From an uncultured Collinsella sp. (GTDB taxonomy: Bacteria > Actinomycetota > Coriobacteriia > Coriobacteriales > Coriobacteriaceae): a stretch of DNA of 5,404 nt. This document shows, piece by piece, positions 1 through 5,404 of this stretch. The stretch covers positions 1-5,404 of the forward strand of contig CAKUHM010000106.1 of the NCBI GenBank assembly GCA_934655835.1. The letters are read 5' to 3'. A program made the translations under genes and the position numbers. The stretch's first letter is position 1, and each line of letters opens with the position of its first letter. The notes under the pieces were generated by a model, which was given only the letters and a program-made list of their open reading frames with translations, was not told where the DNA came from and did no database searches.

Positions 1-13
1 AATGCCCATGCGC

Positions 14-1732
14 CTATTTACGAATGAGCGCATATCCCTCAAAGGGGCGAAGTGCCTGCAGGTCCTCAACATCCCCATAAGAGCGCAACAGCACGTCCCA
101 CTCCCCTTGAGCCAGCAGTTCCCGGACTTCCGGGCCCACTTCGCTCATATCATCGGAGAAATTGGCAACCACAAGCATCGATCCAGGCGCGGACATGTCT
201 TCGATCGTCGCCACCGACGCATCATAGGGCTCTCCGACAGGAAGATTGCCAAATCGCCCATACGCGAGCACGGGCGCACTGTCCGCGTCAACAAAACGGA
301 CCTTGCCCGTCGCCACCACAGGCAACTCGTGCCGCAGCTCATTCACCTGACGATAGAACTCAAAAATTGAATTCGAAACGCCCACTTCGAGCTCCGCCGT
401 GATCTCATCTTGGCTACAATCCTTCGCATCGCGAGCCATCGGAACCCAAGGCTCAGCGATCGAAAAACCATGGTGCACCTCGCCATTCCACTGCATAGGC
501 AGGCGGCCGTTATCGCGCGAATGCATGTTGATGATCGCGAGCGCCTCTTCGGGCGCCTTTCCCTGCTCGAGCAAGATGCGGTAATAGTTGCGGCTCTCGA
601 CATCGTTGAACTCTTCGATGCTCGTAAAGTGTGCGTTGGTCGAGCCCAGCTCGTCACCTTGATAGATATAGGGCGTGCCGCGCAACAGGTCCATAAAGAG
701 CGCGAGCATCTTTGCCGCGGGAATGCGCAGGGAACCGTCGGTCCCAAAACGCGAGAGGGCGCGTGGCTGGTCGTGATTGTCCCAGAACACGGCATTCCAA
801 CCACCGCCCGCCTGCATACCCTCCTGCCAGGTGGCGAGAGTCTTTTGCAACAGCGCGAAGTCAGGAAGCTTGTTTACCCACTTCCTCCCGTTCTCAAAAT
901 CGACCTTCAGATGATGGAAGTTGAAGGTCATAGCGAGCTCGTGGTTTTGAGGCTGCGTATATCGAATGCAAGCCTCAAGGCCCGTCGAATTCATCTCTCC
1001 GACCGTCATCATGCCCTCGATGCCGCCCTCACGCACCAGCTCCTGGATGTAGCTGTCCACACGCGCACCGTCCGTGTAAAAGCGGCGACCATCACCCTCG
1101 TAGTCGTCTTCCCATGAATCTGGCTTATCGATTAGATTGATTACATCGAAGCGAAAGCCGTCAACGCCCTTCTCGCGCCAAAAACGCAAGACATCGGCAA
1201 CCTCATGCCTCACTTCAGGATTTTTCCAGTTGAGGTCGGGTTGACCCGGGTCAAATAGATGCAGGTACCATTTGCCAACATGAGGTTCCCAGGTCCAGAC
1301 GGGACCGCCAAACTTCGAATCCCAGTTGCAGGGAAGCTCACGCGGTGTCCCCTCTTCAAAAATAAAGTAGTCCTGGTAGCGCTTGTCGCCCGCGATGGCT
1401 CGCTGAAACCACTCATGCTCGCTCGAAACATGGTTGAATACCATGTCGAGCATAAGGCCGATGCCGCGCGCATGCGCCTCGCGCGAAAGCTCTTCGAACT
1501 CCTCCATGGTTCCAAATCGCGGATCGATGCTTCGGTAATCGGCCACGTCGTAGCCGTTGTCCTTTTGCGGCGAGACAAAAAATGGGGTTATCCAGAGGTA
1601 ATCGATACCAAGCTGCTTGAGGTAGTCGAGCTTTTGCGTGATGCCGGGCAGATCGCCCCAGCCGTCGCCATTAGAATCGTTAAAGCTCTTGGGATAGATT
1701 TGGTACACGACCTTATTACTGATATCGAGCAT
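14..1732 (-). CDS. treC: Trehalose-6-phosphate hydrolase (GH13 alpha-amylase family)
   Basis: Cytoplasmic enzyme that splits trehalose-6-phosphate, the product of TreB, into glucose and glucose-6-phosphate. The 572-residue protein has the GH13 (beta/alpha)8 layout. VVYQIYPKSF opens it, followed by a calcium-loop-like DSNGDGWGD (19-27) and DMVFNH (96-101). The predicted nucleophile is Asp196 in GFRFDV, the acid/base is Glu246 in MTVGEM, and the transition-state Asp is 321 in WDNHDQPR. MTVGEMNSTGLEAC and MTFNFHHLKVD closely resemble E. coli TreC from memory and favour TreC over oligo-1,6-glucosidase; adjacent treB agrees. Length is near the E. coli enzyme (about 551), with some extra residues in the C-terminal beta domain (about 493-520). 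Start: the reading frame extends upstream to a TTG at 1771, but the ATG at 1732 has GAGGA six bases upstream and begins right at the family's conserved N-terminus. It lies 98 bp downstream of treB, probably co-transcribed. The TAG stop is 13 bases from the window edge, so whatever follows is not visible. The family is certain; the exact substrate is very likely. Confidence 0.95.
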   Translation of the reverse strand: MLDISNKVVYQIYPKSFNDSNGDGWGDLPGITQKLDYLKQLGIDYLWITPFFVSPQKDNGYDVADYRSIDPRFGTMEEFEELSREAHARGIGLMLDMVFNHVSSEHEWFQRAIAGDKRYQDYFIFEEGTPRELPCNWDSKFGGPVWTWEPHVGKWYLHLFDPGQPDLNWKNPEVRHEVADVLRFWREKGVDGFRFDVINLIDKPDSWEDDYEGDGRRFYTDGARVDSYIQELVREGGIEGMMTVGEMNSTGLEACIRYTQPQNHELAMTFNFHHLKVDFENGRKWVNKLPDFALLQKTLATWQEGMQAGGGWNAVFWDNHDQPRALSRFGTDGSLRIPAAKMLALFMDLLRGTPYIYQGDELGSTNAHFTSIEEFNDVESRNYYRILLEQGKAPEEALAIINMHSRDNGRLPMQWNGEVHHGFSIAEPWVPMARDAKDCSQDEITAELEVGVSNSIFEFYRQVNELRHELPVVATGKVRFVDADSAPVLAYGRFGNLPVGEPYDASVATIEDMSAPGSMLVVANFSDDMSEVGPEVRELLAQGEWDVLLRSYGDVEDLQALRPFEGYALIRK

Positions 1733-1738
1733 TGCTCG

Positions 1739-1743
1739 TCCTC
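1739..1743 (-). promoter_or_regulatory. Ribosome binding site of treC
   Basis: On the minus strand GAGGA ends six bases before the ATG at 1732. This site decides the treC start against the in-frame TTG at 1771, which would add 13 residues with no family resemblance. Confidence 0.7.
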
Positions 1744-1771
1744 GCTCATCACCAGGGAATATGAAATACAA

Positions 1772-1806
1772 GAGCGCCGCTGATGGGCAAAGCCACCGCG
1801 GCGCTC
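1772..1806 (-). repeat. treB-treC intercistronic stem-loop
   Basis: A perfect 9-bp GC-rich inverted repeat pairs GAGCGCCGC (1772-1780) with GCGGCGCTC (1798-1806), enclosing a 17-base loop that can itself form a short GGC/GCC stem. Read on the minus strand, the stem is followed by a broken T-rich run (TTGTATTTCATATT), not a solid T tract. It sits between the treB stop (1831) and the treC start (1732). It could be a weak or partial terminator or an mRNA stability/processing hairpin that lowers treC relative to treB. The inverted repeat is seen directly; the role is inferred. Confidence 0.6.
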
Positions 1807-1830
1807 GTAGGGCACGTAGGGTTACTTATC

Positions 1831-3297
1831 CTAAGCGGCCAACTCCGCGCGAATCTCGGCGGCACTGGCCTCGGCCTCCTCGCGAATGCCCTTCTTGGAG
1901 CCCACGATAACCGTCAGAACAAAAGGAACGACCAGCACGATGAGCATACAAACCGCAAACATCGCCCAGCTGTCAGGCTGCATCGAAAGGATTCCCGGCA
2001 GGCCACCGACGCCAACGGCGTTTGCGGTGCAGTTTGTCACCACGCTCAAAAGACCAGCAAGGGAGGAGCCAATCATGGCACACACAAACGGGAACATGTA
2101 CTTAAGGTTGACGCCGAACATGGCAGGCTCGGTAACACCCAGGTAGCAAGAGATGATGGCGGGGATATTTACCTGCTGGTCACGATCGTTGGAACGCTGC
2201 AGGTACGCCATGCCCAATACAGCCGAGCCTTGCGCGATATTGGAAAGCGCGATCATGGGCCAAAGCATAGTGCCACCAAAATCGGCAATCAGCTGCAGGT
2301 CGATGGCGTTAGACATGTGGTGCAGGCCGGTAATAACCAGCGGCGCATAAAACGCACCAAAGAGAGCGCCGAACAGGGCACGGAACGGGCCGGTGATGCC
2401 GGCGTAAATGATGGCGGAGATACCGCTACCGAGCCACCAGCCAATGGGTCCAAGGACAAAGTGGGCGGCCATGACGGCAAGCAGCAGGCTGCAGAACGGA
2501 ACGACGATCATCGAGACGACCTCGGGCGTGATCTTGCGGAAGAAACGCTCCAAGAAGCCAAGTGTAACTGCGGCGAGAATCGCGGGGATGACCTGCGCCT
2601 GATAGCCAATCATATTGACCTGGGCAAAGCCAAAGTCCCAATGCGGAATCTGATCAGCCGGCGTGCCGGCAACGGCATAGGCGTTAAGAAGTTGCCCGGA
2701 GATGAGCGTCAGGCCCAAAACGATACCGAGCATAGGCGTGCCACCCATCTTTTTGGTGACCGACCAACAGATGCCTACTGGAATGCCAGTATGGAAGACC
2801 GCCTCGCCAATCAACCATAAAAAGCTGTCGACGCCAGCCCAAAATTGACTCAGCTGCACGAGCGTCTGCGTACCGTCGCCAAACACATACAACGAATCGA
2901 TGCAGTTGCGGAAACCGAGAATGAGGCCGCCGACGATAACGGCGGGAATGATAGGTGCAAATACCTCGGCGATAACCGTCATGGCGCGCTGAATGGGATT
3001 CTGGTTTTGGACGGCGGCAGCCTTGGCTGCGTCCTTGCTCACGCCCTCGATTCCAGCGATCTCGGTAAACTCCGAATAGTAGGCTTTGACGTCGTTACCA
3101 ATGATGACCTGGAACTGCCCAGCCTGCGTAAAGCTGCCCTTGGTATATGGAAGCGCCTCAATAGCCGGCACGTCGGCCTTCGATTCATCGTTGAGCACGA
3201 ACCTCATGCGCGTCATACAGTGGCTCACGGCGGCAATATTGTCCTTGCCTCCCACCAGCTCGAGCAGCTTGGTCGCGTCGTCCGCATACTTGCCCAT
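1831..3297 (-). CDS. treB: PTS trehalose-specific enzyme IIBC
   Basis: Inner-membrane permease of the phosphotransferase system that takes up trehalose and releases trehalose-6-phosphate inside the cell. It has 488 residues; E. coli TreB has about 473. The EIIB domain spans about 1-85, with the phosphorylation cysteine Cys27 in AAVSHCMTRMRF. A linker follows, then the EIIC membrane domain (about 105-465) with many hydrophobic segments, GGLILGFRNCI (123-133), GLHHMSNAIDLQL (324-336) and the sugar-site motif GVTEP (387-391). Recalled TreB motifs such as WLIGEA, PVGICWS, KKMGGTP, GYQAQVIPA, IALSNIAQGSAV and GGLPGILS are all present, which separates it from sucrose or beta-glucoside permeases. 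The C-terminus is a short charged, alanine/glutamate-rich tail. No EIIA domain is fused, so a separate glucose-type EIIA must donate the phosphoryl group. The ATG has a near-perfect AGGAGG five bases upstream. It is first in the treBC unit, opposite treR, with TreR-type palindromes upstream. Confidence 0.96.
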   Translation of the reverse strand: MGKYADDATKLLELVGGKDNIAAVSHCMTRMRFVLNDESKADVPAIEALPYTKGSFTQAGQFQVIIGNDVKAYYSEFTEIAGIEGVSKDAAKAAAVQNQNPIQRAMTVIAEVFAPIIPAVIVGGLILGFRNCIDSLYVFGDGTQTLVQLSQFWAGVDSFLWLIGEAVFHTGIPVGICWSVTKKMGGTPMLGIVLGLTLISGQLLNAYAVAGTPADQIPHWDFGFAQVNMIGYQAQVIPAILAAVTLGFLERFFRKITPEVVSMIVVPFCSLLLAVMAAHFVLGPIGWWLGSGISAIIYAGITGPFRALFGALFGAFYAPLVITGLHHMSNAIDLQLIADFGGTMLWPMIALSNIAQGSAVLGMAYLQRSNDRDQQVNIPAIISCYLGVTEPAMFGVNLKYMFPFVCAMIGSSLAGLLSVVTNCTANAVGVGGLPGILSMQPDSWAMFAVCMLIVLVVPFVLTVIVGSKKGIREEAEASAAEIRAELAA

Positions 3298-3302
3298 GCG
3301 TT

Positions 3303-3308
3303 CCTCCT
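3303..3308 (-). promoter_or_regulatory. Ribosome binding site of treB
   Basis: AAAGGAGGAA on the minus strand contains AGGAGG five bases before the ATG at 3297. This consensus-strength site fixes the start and implies efficient translation of the permease. Confidence 0.85.
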
Positions 3309-3359
3309 TTTGCGTTATTCGATAGAACCATAGGTGGCCAACCCATCTTTTGGATAACA

Positions 3360-3375
3360 GCTTATTTGAATAAGT
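3360..3375. promoter_or_regulatory. Putative TreR operator O1 (treB leader side)
   Basis: GCTTATTTGAATAAGT has half-sites CTTATT and AATAAG around a two-base centre. It matches O2 (3421-3436) at 15 of 16 positions. It lies 63 bp upstream of the treB start codon, in or just downstream of the treB promoter, where a bound repressor would block initiation or elongation. Assignment to TreR is inferred from the palindrome, its repetition and the position between regulator and target genes. It does not match the recalled Bacillus TreR site (TTGTATATACAA). Confidence 0.75.
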
Positions 3376-3405
3376 TGCTATCCAGCAATTAGTTTAATCA
3401 GATAG

Positions 3406-3411
3406 ATTCTA
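3406..3411 (-). promoter_or_regulatory. Candidate -10 box of the treBC promoter
   Basis: On the minus strand TAGAAT differs from TATAAT at one position. The matching -35 would fall at about 3429-3434, inside O2, and reads TTATTC, a poor match. A competing arrangement uses TTGCTG (3388-3383) as -35 with a -10 inside O1. In either case an operator covers a core promoter element. The promoter surely lies in 3330-3440, but the exact hexamers are uncertain. Confidence 0.35.
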
Positions 3412-3420
3412 TGTTGCTCG

Positions 3421-3436
3421 ACTTATTTGAATAAGT
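3421..3436. promoter_or_regulatory. Putative TreR operator O2 (central)
   Basis: ACTTATTTGAATAAGT is a 16-bp palindrome that is perfect except for the central TG. Its centre is 61 bp from that of O1 and 81 bp from that of O3, so it could serve both divergent promoters or take part in looping. For treB it would overlap the -35 region of the TAGAAT-based promoter; for treR it lies upstream of the promoter. It is the best copy of the motif in the window. Confidence 0.78.
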
Positions 3437-3440
3437 GGAT

Positions 3441-3487
3441 GAACGGTCGTTTTTGCGCGGTGAACGGCAGGCATCATGCTCGAACGG
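3441..3487 (+). repeat. Three phased GAACGG direct repeats
   Basis: GAACGG occurs at 3441-3446, 3462-3467 and 3482-3487, with start-to-start distances of 21 and 20 bp, close to two helical turns each. The third abuts the treR -10 box and the second overlaps where the -35 should be. Same-face direct repeats over a weak -35 resemble an activator or second-regulator site. That role is inferred, and chance is not excluded. Confidence 0.4.
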
Positions 3488-3493
3488 TATACT
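3488..3493 (+). promoter_or_regulatory. treR promoter -10 box
   Basis: TATACT matches TATAAT at five of six positions. A 17-bp spacer points to CGGCAG (3465-3470), which is not a recognisable -35. The start of transcription is expected near 3499-3502, at the left edge of O3, so treR probably represses itself. Confidence 0.55.
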
Positions 3494-3501
3494 GAAGCAC
3501 A

Positions 3502-3517
3502 ACTTATTTAAATGATT
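3502..3517. promoter_or_regulatory. Degenerate TreR operator O3 (treR autoregulation)
   Basis: ACTTATTTAAATGATT matches O2 at 13 of 16 positions: the left half is intact and the right half is eroded. It spans the expected transcription start and leader of treR, just before the ribosome binding site. A weaker site here would let TreR tune its own level while O1 and O2 are more tightly controlled. This is inferred from similarity and position. Confidence 0.5.
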
Positions 3518-3523
3518 GAAAGG
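3518..3523 (+). promoter_or_regulatory. Ribosome binding site of treR
   Basis: GAAAGG lies six bases before the ATG at 3530. The in-frame ATGs at 3512 (upstream of this site) and 3524 (directly abutting it) have no usable site, so 3530 is the preferred start. Confidence 0.65.
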
Positions 3524-3529
3524 ATGGCT

Positions 3530-4246
3530 ATGAAAGCCATTTGGCAAGGTATTTACAACGATATCAAGGGCGACATTCTTGAGGGGACGTATCCGTTTCA
3601 GTCGTTTCTCCCCTCCGAGGCCCAACTCGTCCAAAAATACGAGTGTTCGCATAACACACTTCGACGCGCGCTCACTGCGCTCGCCGACGAGGGACTGGTG
3701 CAACCGATTCACGGCAAGGGCGTCCGCGTCATCTGGCGCCCACGCAGTCGCGCCCTGTTTGAGGTTGGAGGTATCGAAACATACGACGAGTCCGTCAGAC
3801 GCATGGAGCTTGATTCCGAAACAAAGGTGACGCTCTTTGAGCAAGTCAAAGCCACCGAAAAGGCAGCCCACAGAACGGGGTTTGAAGTCGGGTCAGATCT
3901 CATTCATCTCGAGCGCGTTCGTTCCATAGCCGGTTGCCCAGTCATTCACGATGAAAGCTATTTTTTGGCAAGCGACGTACAGGGGCTCGATGCCGATAAG
4001 GCCTCAAGCTCCATTTATCGATATCTCGAGCAGGACCTTGGCCTTAAGATTGCCCAAAGCAGTCGCCAAATAACCGTCGAACCCGCCACCAAGCGCGATT
4101 ATGAGCTGTTGGACCTTCCCGAAGACTGCTACATGGCCGTTGTGTCCAACCAAGTCTTTACCGCCGCCGGAGAAATGTTCGAATACACCTGTTCGCGACA
4201 CCGCCCCGACTACTTTATCTTTCACGATATCGCTCGACGCAAGTAG
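3530..4246 (+). CDS. treR: Trehalose operon repressor, GntR/HutC family (UTRA domain)
   Basis: DNA-binding repressor expected to control the divergent treBC unit and release DNA when it binds trehalose-6-phosphate. From the ATG at 3530 the protein has 238 residues, the length recalled for Bacillus subtilis TreR. An N-terminal GntR winged helix-turn-helix (about 1-70) includes LPSEAQLVQKYECSHNTLRRAL (27-48) and the wing GLVQPIHGKGVRV (55-67). A UTRA effector domain follows (about 80-235), with IHLERVRSIAGCPVIHDESYF (125-145) typical of the HutC subfamily and a closing CSRHRPDYFIFHDIARRK. The start at 3530 is chosen over 3512 for its ribosome binding site; 3512 would add six residues. It is transcribed away from treB, from a promoter with its own operator-like site, and ends just before a strong terminator. 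The family is certain; the trehalose role follows from gene neighbours and length. The enteric TreR is LacI-type and unrelated. Confidence 0.9.
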   Translation: MKAIWQGIYNDIKGDILEGTYPFQSFLPSEAQLVQKYECSHNTLRRALTALADEGLVQPIHGKGVRVIWRPRSRALFEVGGIETYDESVRRMELDSETKVTLFEQVKATEKAAHRTGFEVGSDLIHLERVRSIAGCPVIHDESYFLASDVQGLDADKASSSIYRYLEQDLGLKIAQSSRQITVEPATKRDYELLDLPEDCYMAVVSNQVFTAAGEMFEYTCSRHRPDYFIFHDIARRK

Positions 4247-4251
4247 CAGCG

Positions 4252-4291
4252 AAAAACGGCTCAAATCCAAACCCGGATTTGAGCCGTTTTT
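4252..4291 (+). terminator. Intrinsic terminator of treR (potentially bidirectional)
   Basis: A 17-bp perfect stem pairs 4252-4268 (AAAAACGGCTCAAATCC) with 4275-4291 (GGATTTGAGCCGTTTTT) around a six-base loop (AAACCC). It begins five bases after the treR stop. The plus-strand tail TTTTTATTTGTT is strongly T-rich. On the minus strand the mirrored arm ends in five Ts, so it could also stop transcription coming from ettA, which converges on it. Confidence 0.92.
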
Positions 4292-4300
4292 ATTTGTTGA

Positions 4301-4316
4301 TGTTGCGTAACCAACA
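4301..4316. repeat. Small stem-loop preceding the long hairpin
   Basis: TGTTG (4301-4305) pairs with CAACA (4312-4316) over the loop CGTAAC. It is weak alone. The overlapping GCGTAAC (4305-4311) is the reverse complement of GTTACGC at 4434-4440, so it also forms an outer inverted repeat around the 100-nt hairpin. Confidence 0.4.
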
Positions 4317-4320
4317 GCGA

Positions 4321-4420
4321 GCGGGTCGCAAGTGCCCCAGGTTGCCGTGAAAGAGGAGCGACGCGTACTTCTGTACGCGAGCGACGGTTTGAACGGCAAG
4401 ATGGGGTGCTTGCGGCCCGC
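4321..4420 (+). repeat. 100-nt imperfect inverted repeat (long hairpin)
   Basis: Arms of 48 bases (4321-4368 and 4373-4420) face each other across a TTCT loop. By hand, 33 of 48 positions are Watson-Crick pairs, in blocks: GCGGG, CGCAAG, CCCCA, TTGCCGT and CGCGTAC next to the loop. Three more positions are G-U pairs if transcribed on the plus strand but A-C mismatches on the minus strand. An unpaired internal section of about nine bases per side (near 4353-4361 and 4380-4388) interrupts the stem, and GAGCGACG occurs as a direct repeat in both arms. It has no T tail, so it is not a classical terminator, and no credible protein is encoded. It may be an intergenic palindromic repeat or miniature mobile element, or a structured RNA. 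The structure is seen directly; the identity is unknown. Confidence 0.7.
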
Positions 4421-4433
4421 GCAGCGTCGAGCA

Positions 4434-4461
4434 GTTACGCGGTTTGGTAAAACCGCGTAAC
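4434..4461 (-). repeat. 12-bp stem-loop at the ettA 3' end
   Basis: GTTACGCGGTTT (4434-4445) and AAACCGCGTAAC (4450-4461) pair perfectly over a four-base loop (GGTA). It starts four bases after the ettA stop codon. Neither strand has a T tract after the stem, so it is more likely a 3'-end stabilising hairpin or an inefficient terminator than a standard intrinsic terminator. Confidence 0.65.
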
Positions 4462-4465
4462 AAAA

Positions 4466-5404
4466 CTAGTCGCGCGTGAGCTTGCGGTGAATACGATGCG
4501 GCTGGGCTGCGTCCTCGCCCAAGCGCTCGATGCGGTTGGCCTGATAGGCCTCGAAGTTGCCCTCGAACCAGTACCAGTTGCCCGGGTTCTCGTCGGTGCC
4601 CTCCCATGCCAGGATATGCGTGGCAACACGGTCCAGGAACATACGGTCGTGGCTAATAACCACCGAGCAGCCCGGGAACTCGAGCAGTGCCGCCTCGAGC
4701 GAGGACAGGGTCTCGACGTCCAGGTCGTTGGTAGGCTCGTCGAGCAGCAGCAGGTTGCCGCCCTGCTTGAGCGTGAGCGCCAGGTTCAGACGGTTACGCT
4801 CGCCACCGGAGAGTACGCCAGCGCGCTTCTGCTGGTCCTGGCCCTTAAAGCCAAAGCTCGCCACATAAGCGCGGCTCGGGACCTCGGTCTCGCCGACCAT
4901 CATGTGGTCCAGGCCGTCCGAGACGACCTCCCACAGATTCTTGTCGGGCTCGATGCCCTCACGGTTCTGGTCGACGTAGGAGATCTTGACGGTCTCGCCC
5001 ACCTCGAGCTCGCCCGAGGTCAGCGGCTCCAGGCCCACAATCGTTTTGAACAGCGTGGTCTTACCGACGCCGTTAGGACCGATCACGCCGACGATGCCGT
5101 TGCGCGGCAGGGTGAACGAAAGGTCGTCGATGAGCACGCGGCCGTCGAACTCCTTGTGCAGATGATGAGCCTCGAGCACCTTGTTACCCAGACGCGGACC
5201 GACGGGGATGCGGATGTCGGTCCAGTCGAGCTTCTGGCTTGCGCGGGCCTCGGCCTCCATCTCCTCGTAGCGGGCCAGACGGGCCTTGTTCTTTGCCTGA
5301 CGGGCCTTCGGCGAGCTGCGTACCCACTCGAGCTCGGCCTCCATACGCTTGGCGAGCTTGGCATCGCGGTTGCCCTGCGCCTCGATACGCGCGGCCTTGG
5401 TCTC
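4466..5404 (-). CDS. ettA: Energy-dependent translational throttle EttA (ABC-F ATPase), 3' part
   Basis: Cytoplasmic ABC-F protein without membrane segments. In E. coli EttA binds the ribosomal E site and gates early elongation according to ADP/ATP level. The last 312 residues are visible, about 55% of the usual 555; the frame is open through the window edge, so the 5' end and start are outside. The internal Met at 5344 is not the start. Visible in order: the charged inter-domain linker with ELEWVRSSPKARQAKNKARLARYEE (fragment residues 24-48), IPVGPRLGNKVLEA, then the second ATPase domain with Walker A GPNGVGKTT (109-117), Q-loop VDQ (144-146), signature LSGGER (198-203), Walker B LLLLDEPTND (218-227) and switch His252 in ISHDRMFLD, ending with the EttA-like WFEGNFEAYQANR and a basic tail. 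All ATPase motifs are intact. The linker and C-terminal sequence match recalled E. coli EttA closely, more than other ABC-F members. It converges on treR and has no functional link to the trehalose genes. Confidence 0.94.
   Translation of the reverse strand, partial: ETKAARIEAQGNRDAKLAKRMEAELEWVRSSPKARQAKNKARLARYEEMEAEARASQKLDWTDIRIPVGPRLGNKVLEAHHLHKEFDGRVLIDDLSFTLPRNGIVGVIGPNGVGKTTLFKTIVGLEPLTSGELEVGETVKISYVDQNREGIEPDKNLWEVVSDGLDHMMVGETEVPSRAYVASFGFKGQDQQKRAGVLSGGERNRLNLALTLKQGGNLLLLDEPTNDLDVETLSSLEAALLEFPGCSVVISHDRMFLDRVATHILAWEGTDENPGNWYWFEGNFEAYQANRIERLGEDAAQPHRIHRKLTRD

Noticed and set aside
410..1117. Plus-strand open frame (235 codons) opposite treC
   Set aside because: It is antisense to the catalytic core of a clear GH13 gene, with no recognisable motif and no ribosome binding site seen.
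1733..1771. N-terminal extension of treC to a TTG start
   Set aside because: It adds 13 residues unlike the family, overlaps the region just after the intercistronic stem-loop, and lacks a good ribosome binding site. The ATG at 1732 has GAGGA at six bases.
1783..2820. Long plus-strand open frame (345 codons) opposite treB
   Set aside because: Its translation is rich in His, Arg, Asn, Asp and Gln with no domain or ribosome binding site, as expected for the complement of a GC-biased membrane-protein gene. treB on the other strand is unambiguous.
3512..3529. Upstream ATG starts for treR at 3512 and 3524
   Set aside because: The 3512 ATG lies inside the O3 palindrome without a Shine-Dalgarno sequence, and 3524 directly abuts the only good site. 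The start at 3530 gives correct spacing and the family length of 238.
4434..4461. Intrinsic terminator for ettA at the 12-bp stem-loop
   Set aside because: No T tract follows on either strand. The hairpin at 4252-4291, with five Ts on the minus strand, is the better candidate for stopping ettA transcripts.
4290..4607. Minus-strand open frame (105 codons) across the hairpin region and the end of ettA
   Set aside because: It overlaps ettA in another frame and runs through the inverted repeats. Its composition is Arg/Gly/Pro-rich with no motif, so it is a by-product of GC-rich sequence.
5083..5364. Minus-strand open frame overlapping the 5' side of the visible ettA portion
   Set aside because: It is a frame-shifted shadow of ettA, whose ATPase motifs are continuous and intact in the other frame; no frameshift is indicated.

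Overview
This 5.4-kb stretch is bacterial chromosome. It carries a compact trehalose-utilisation locus next to an unrelated housekeeping gene. Two genes, treB (trehalose-specific PTS enzyme IIBC) and treC (trehalose-6-phosphate hydrolase, GH13), lie on the minus strand in the order treB then treC. A GntR/HutC-type regulator, treR, is divergent on the plus strand. Beyond it, convergent with treR, is the 3' part of ettA, an ABC-F ATPase that acts on the ribosome; its 5' end lies outside the window.

The organism is probably a moderately GC-rich, sugar-fermenting, Gram-positive-type bacterium. A GntR-type TreR with a UTRA domain is the Bacillus-like arrangement; the enteric TreR is LacI-type. EttA is common in Actinobacteria and Proteobacteria. 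Together with the AGGAGG-type ribosome binding sites and GC-rich codons, this suggests a gut actinobacterium of the Coriobacteriia/Collinsella kind. That placement is inference only and has not been checked by any search.

Layout: 14-1732 treC (minus); 1733-1830 intercistronic gap with a 9-bp GC-rich stem-loop; 1831-3297 treB (minus); 3298-3529 divergent control region with two near-identical 16-bp palindromes and a degenerate third copy, three helically phased GAACGG repeats and a clear treR -10 box; 3530-4246 treR (plus); 4252-4291 strong, potentially bidirectional terminator; 4301-4461 a run of inverted repeats, including a 100-nt long hairpin; 4466-5404 ettA (minus, 5'-truncated by the window).

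Expected logic: TreB imports trehalose and phosphorylates it to trehalose-6-phosphate, using a phosphoryl donor (EIIA) encoded elsewhere. TreC hydrolyses this to glucose and glucose-6-phosphate. TreR, probably sensing trehalose-6-phosphate, represses both divergent units through the palindromes. The system is well known in outline. The least explained parts are the operator sequence, which differs from the Bacillus TreR site, the phased GAACGG repeats, and the hairpin cluster between treR and ettA.
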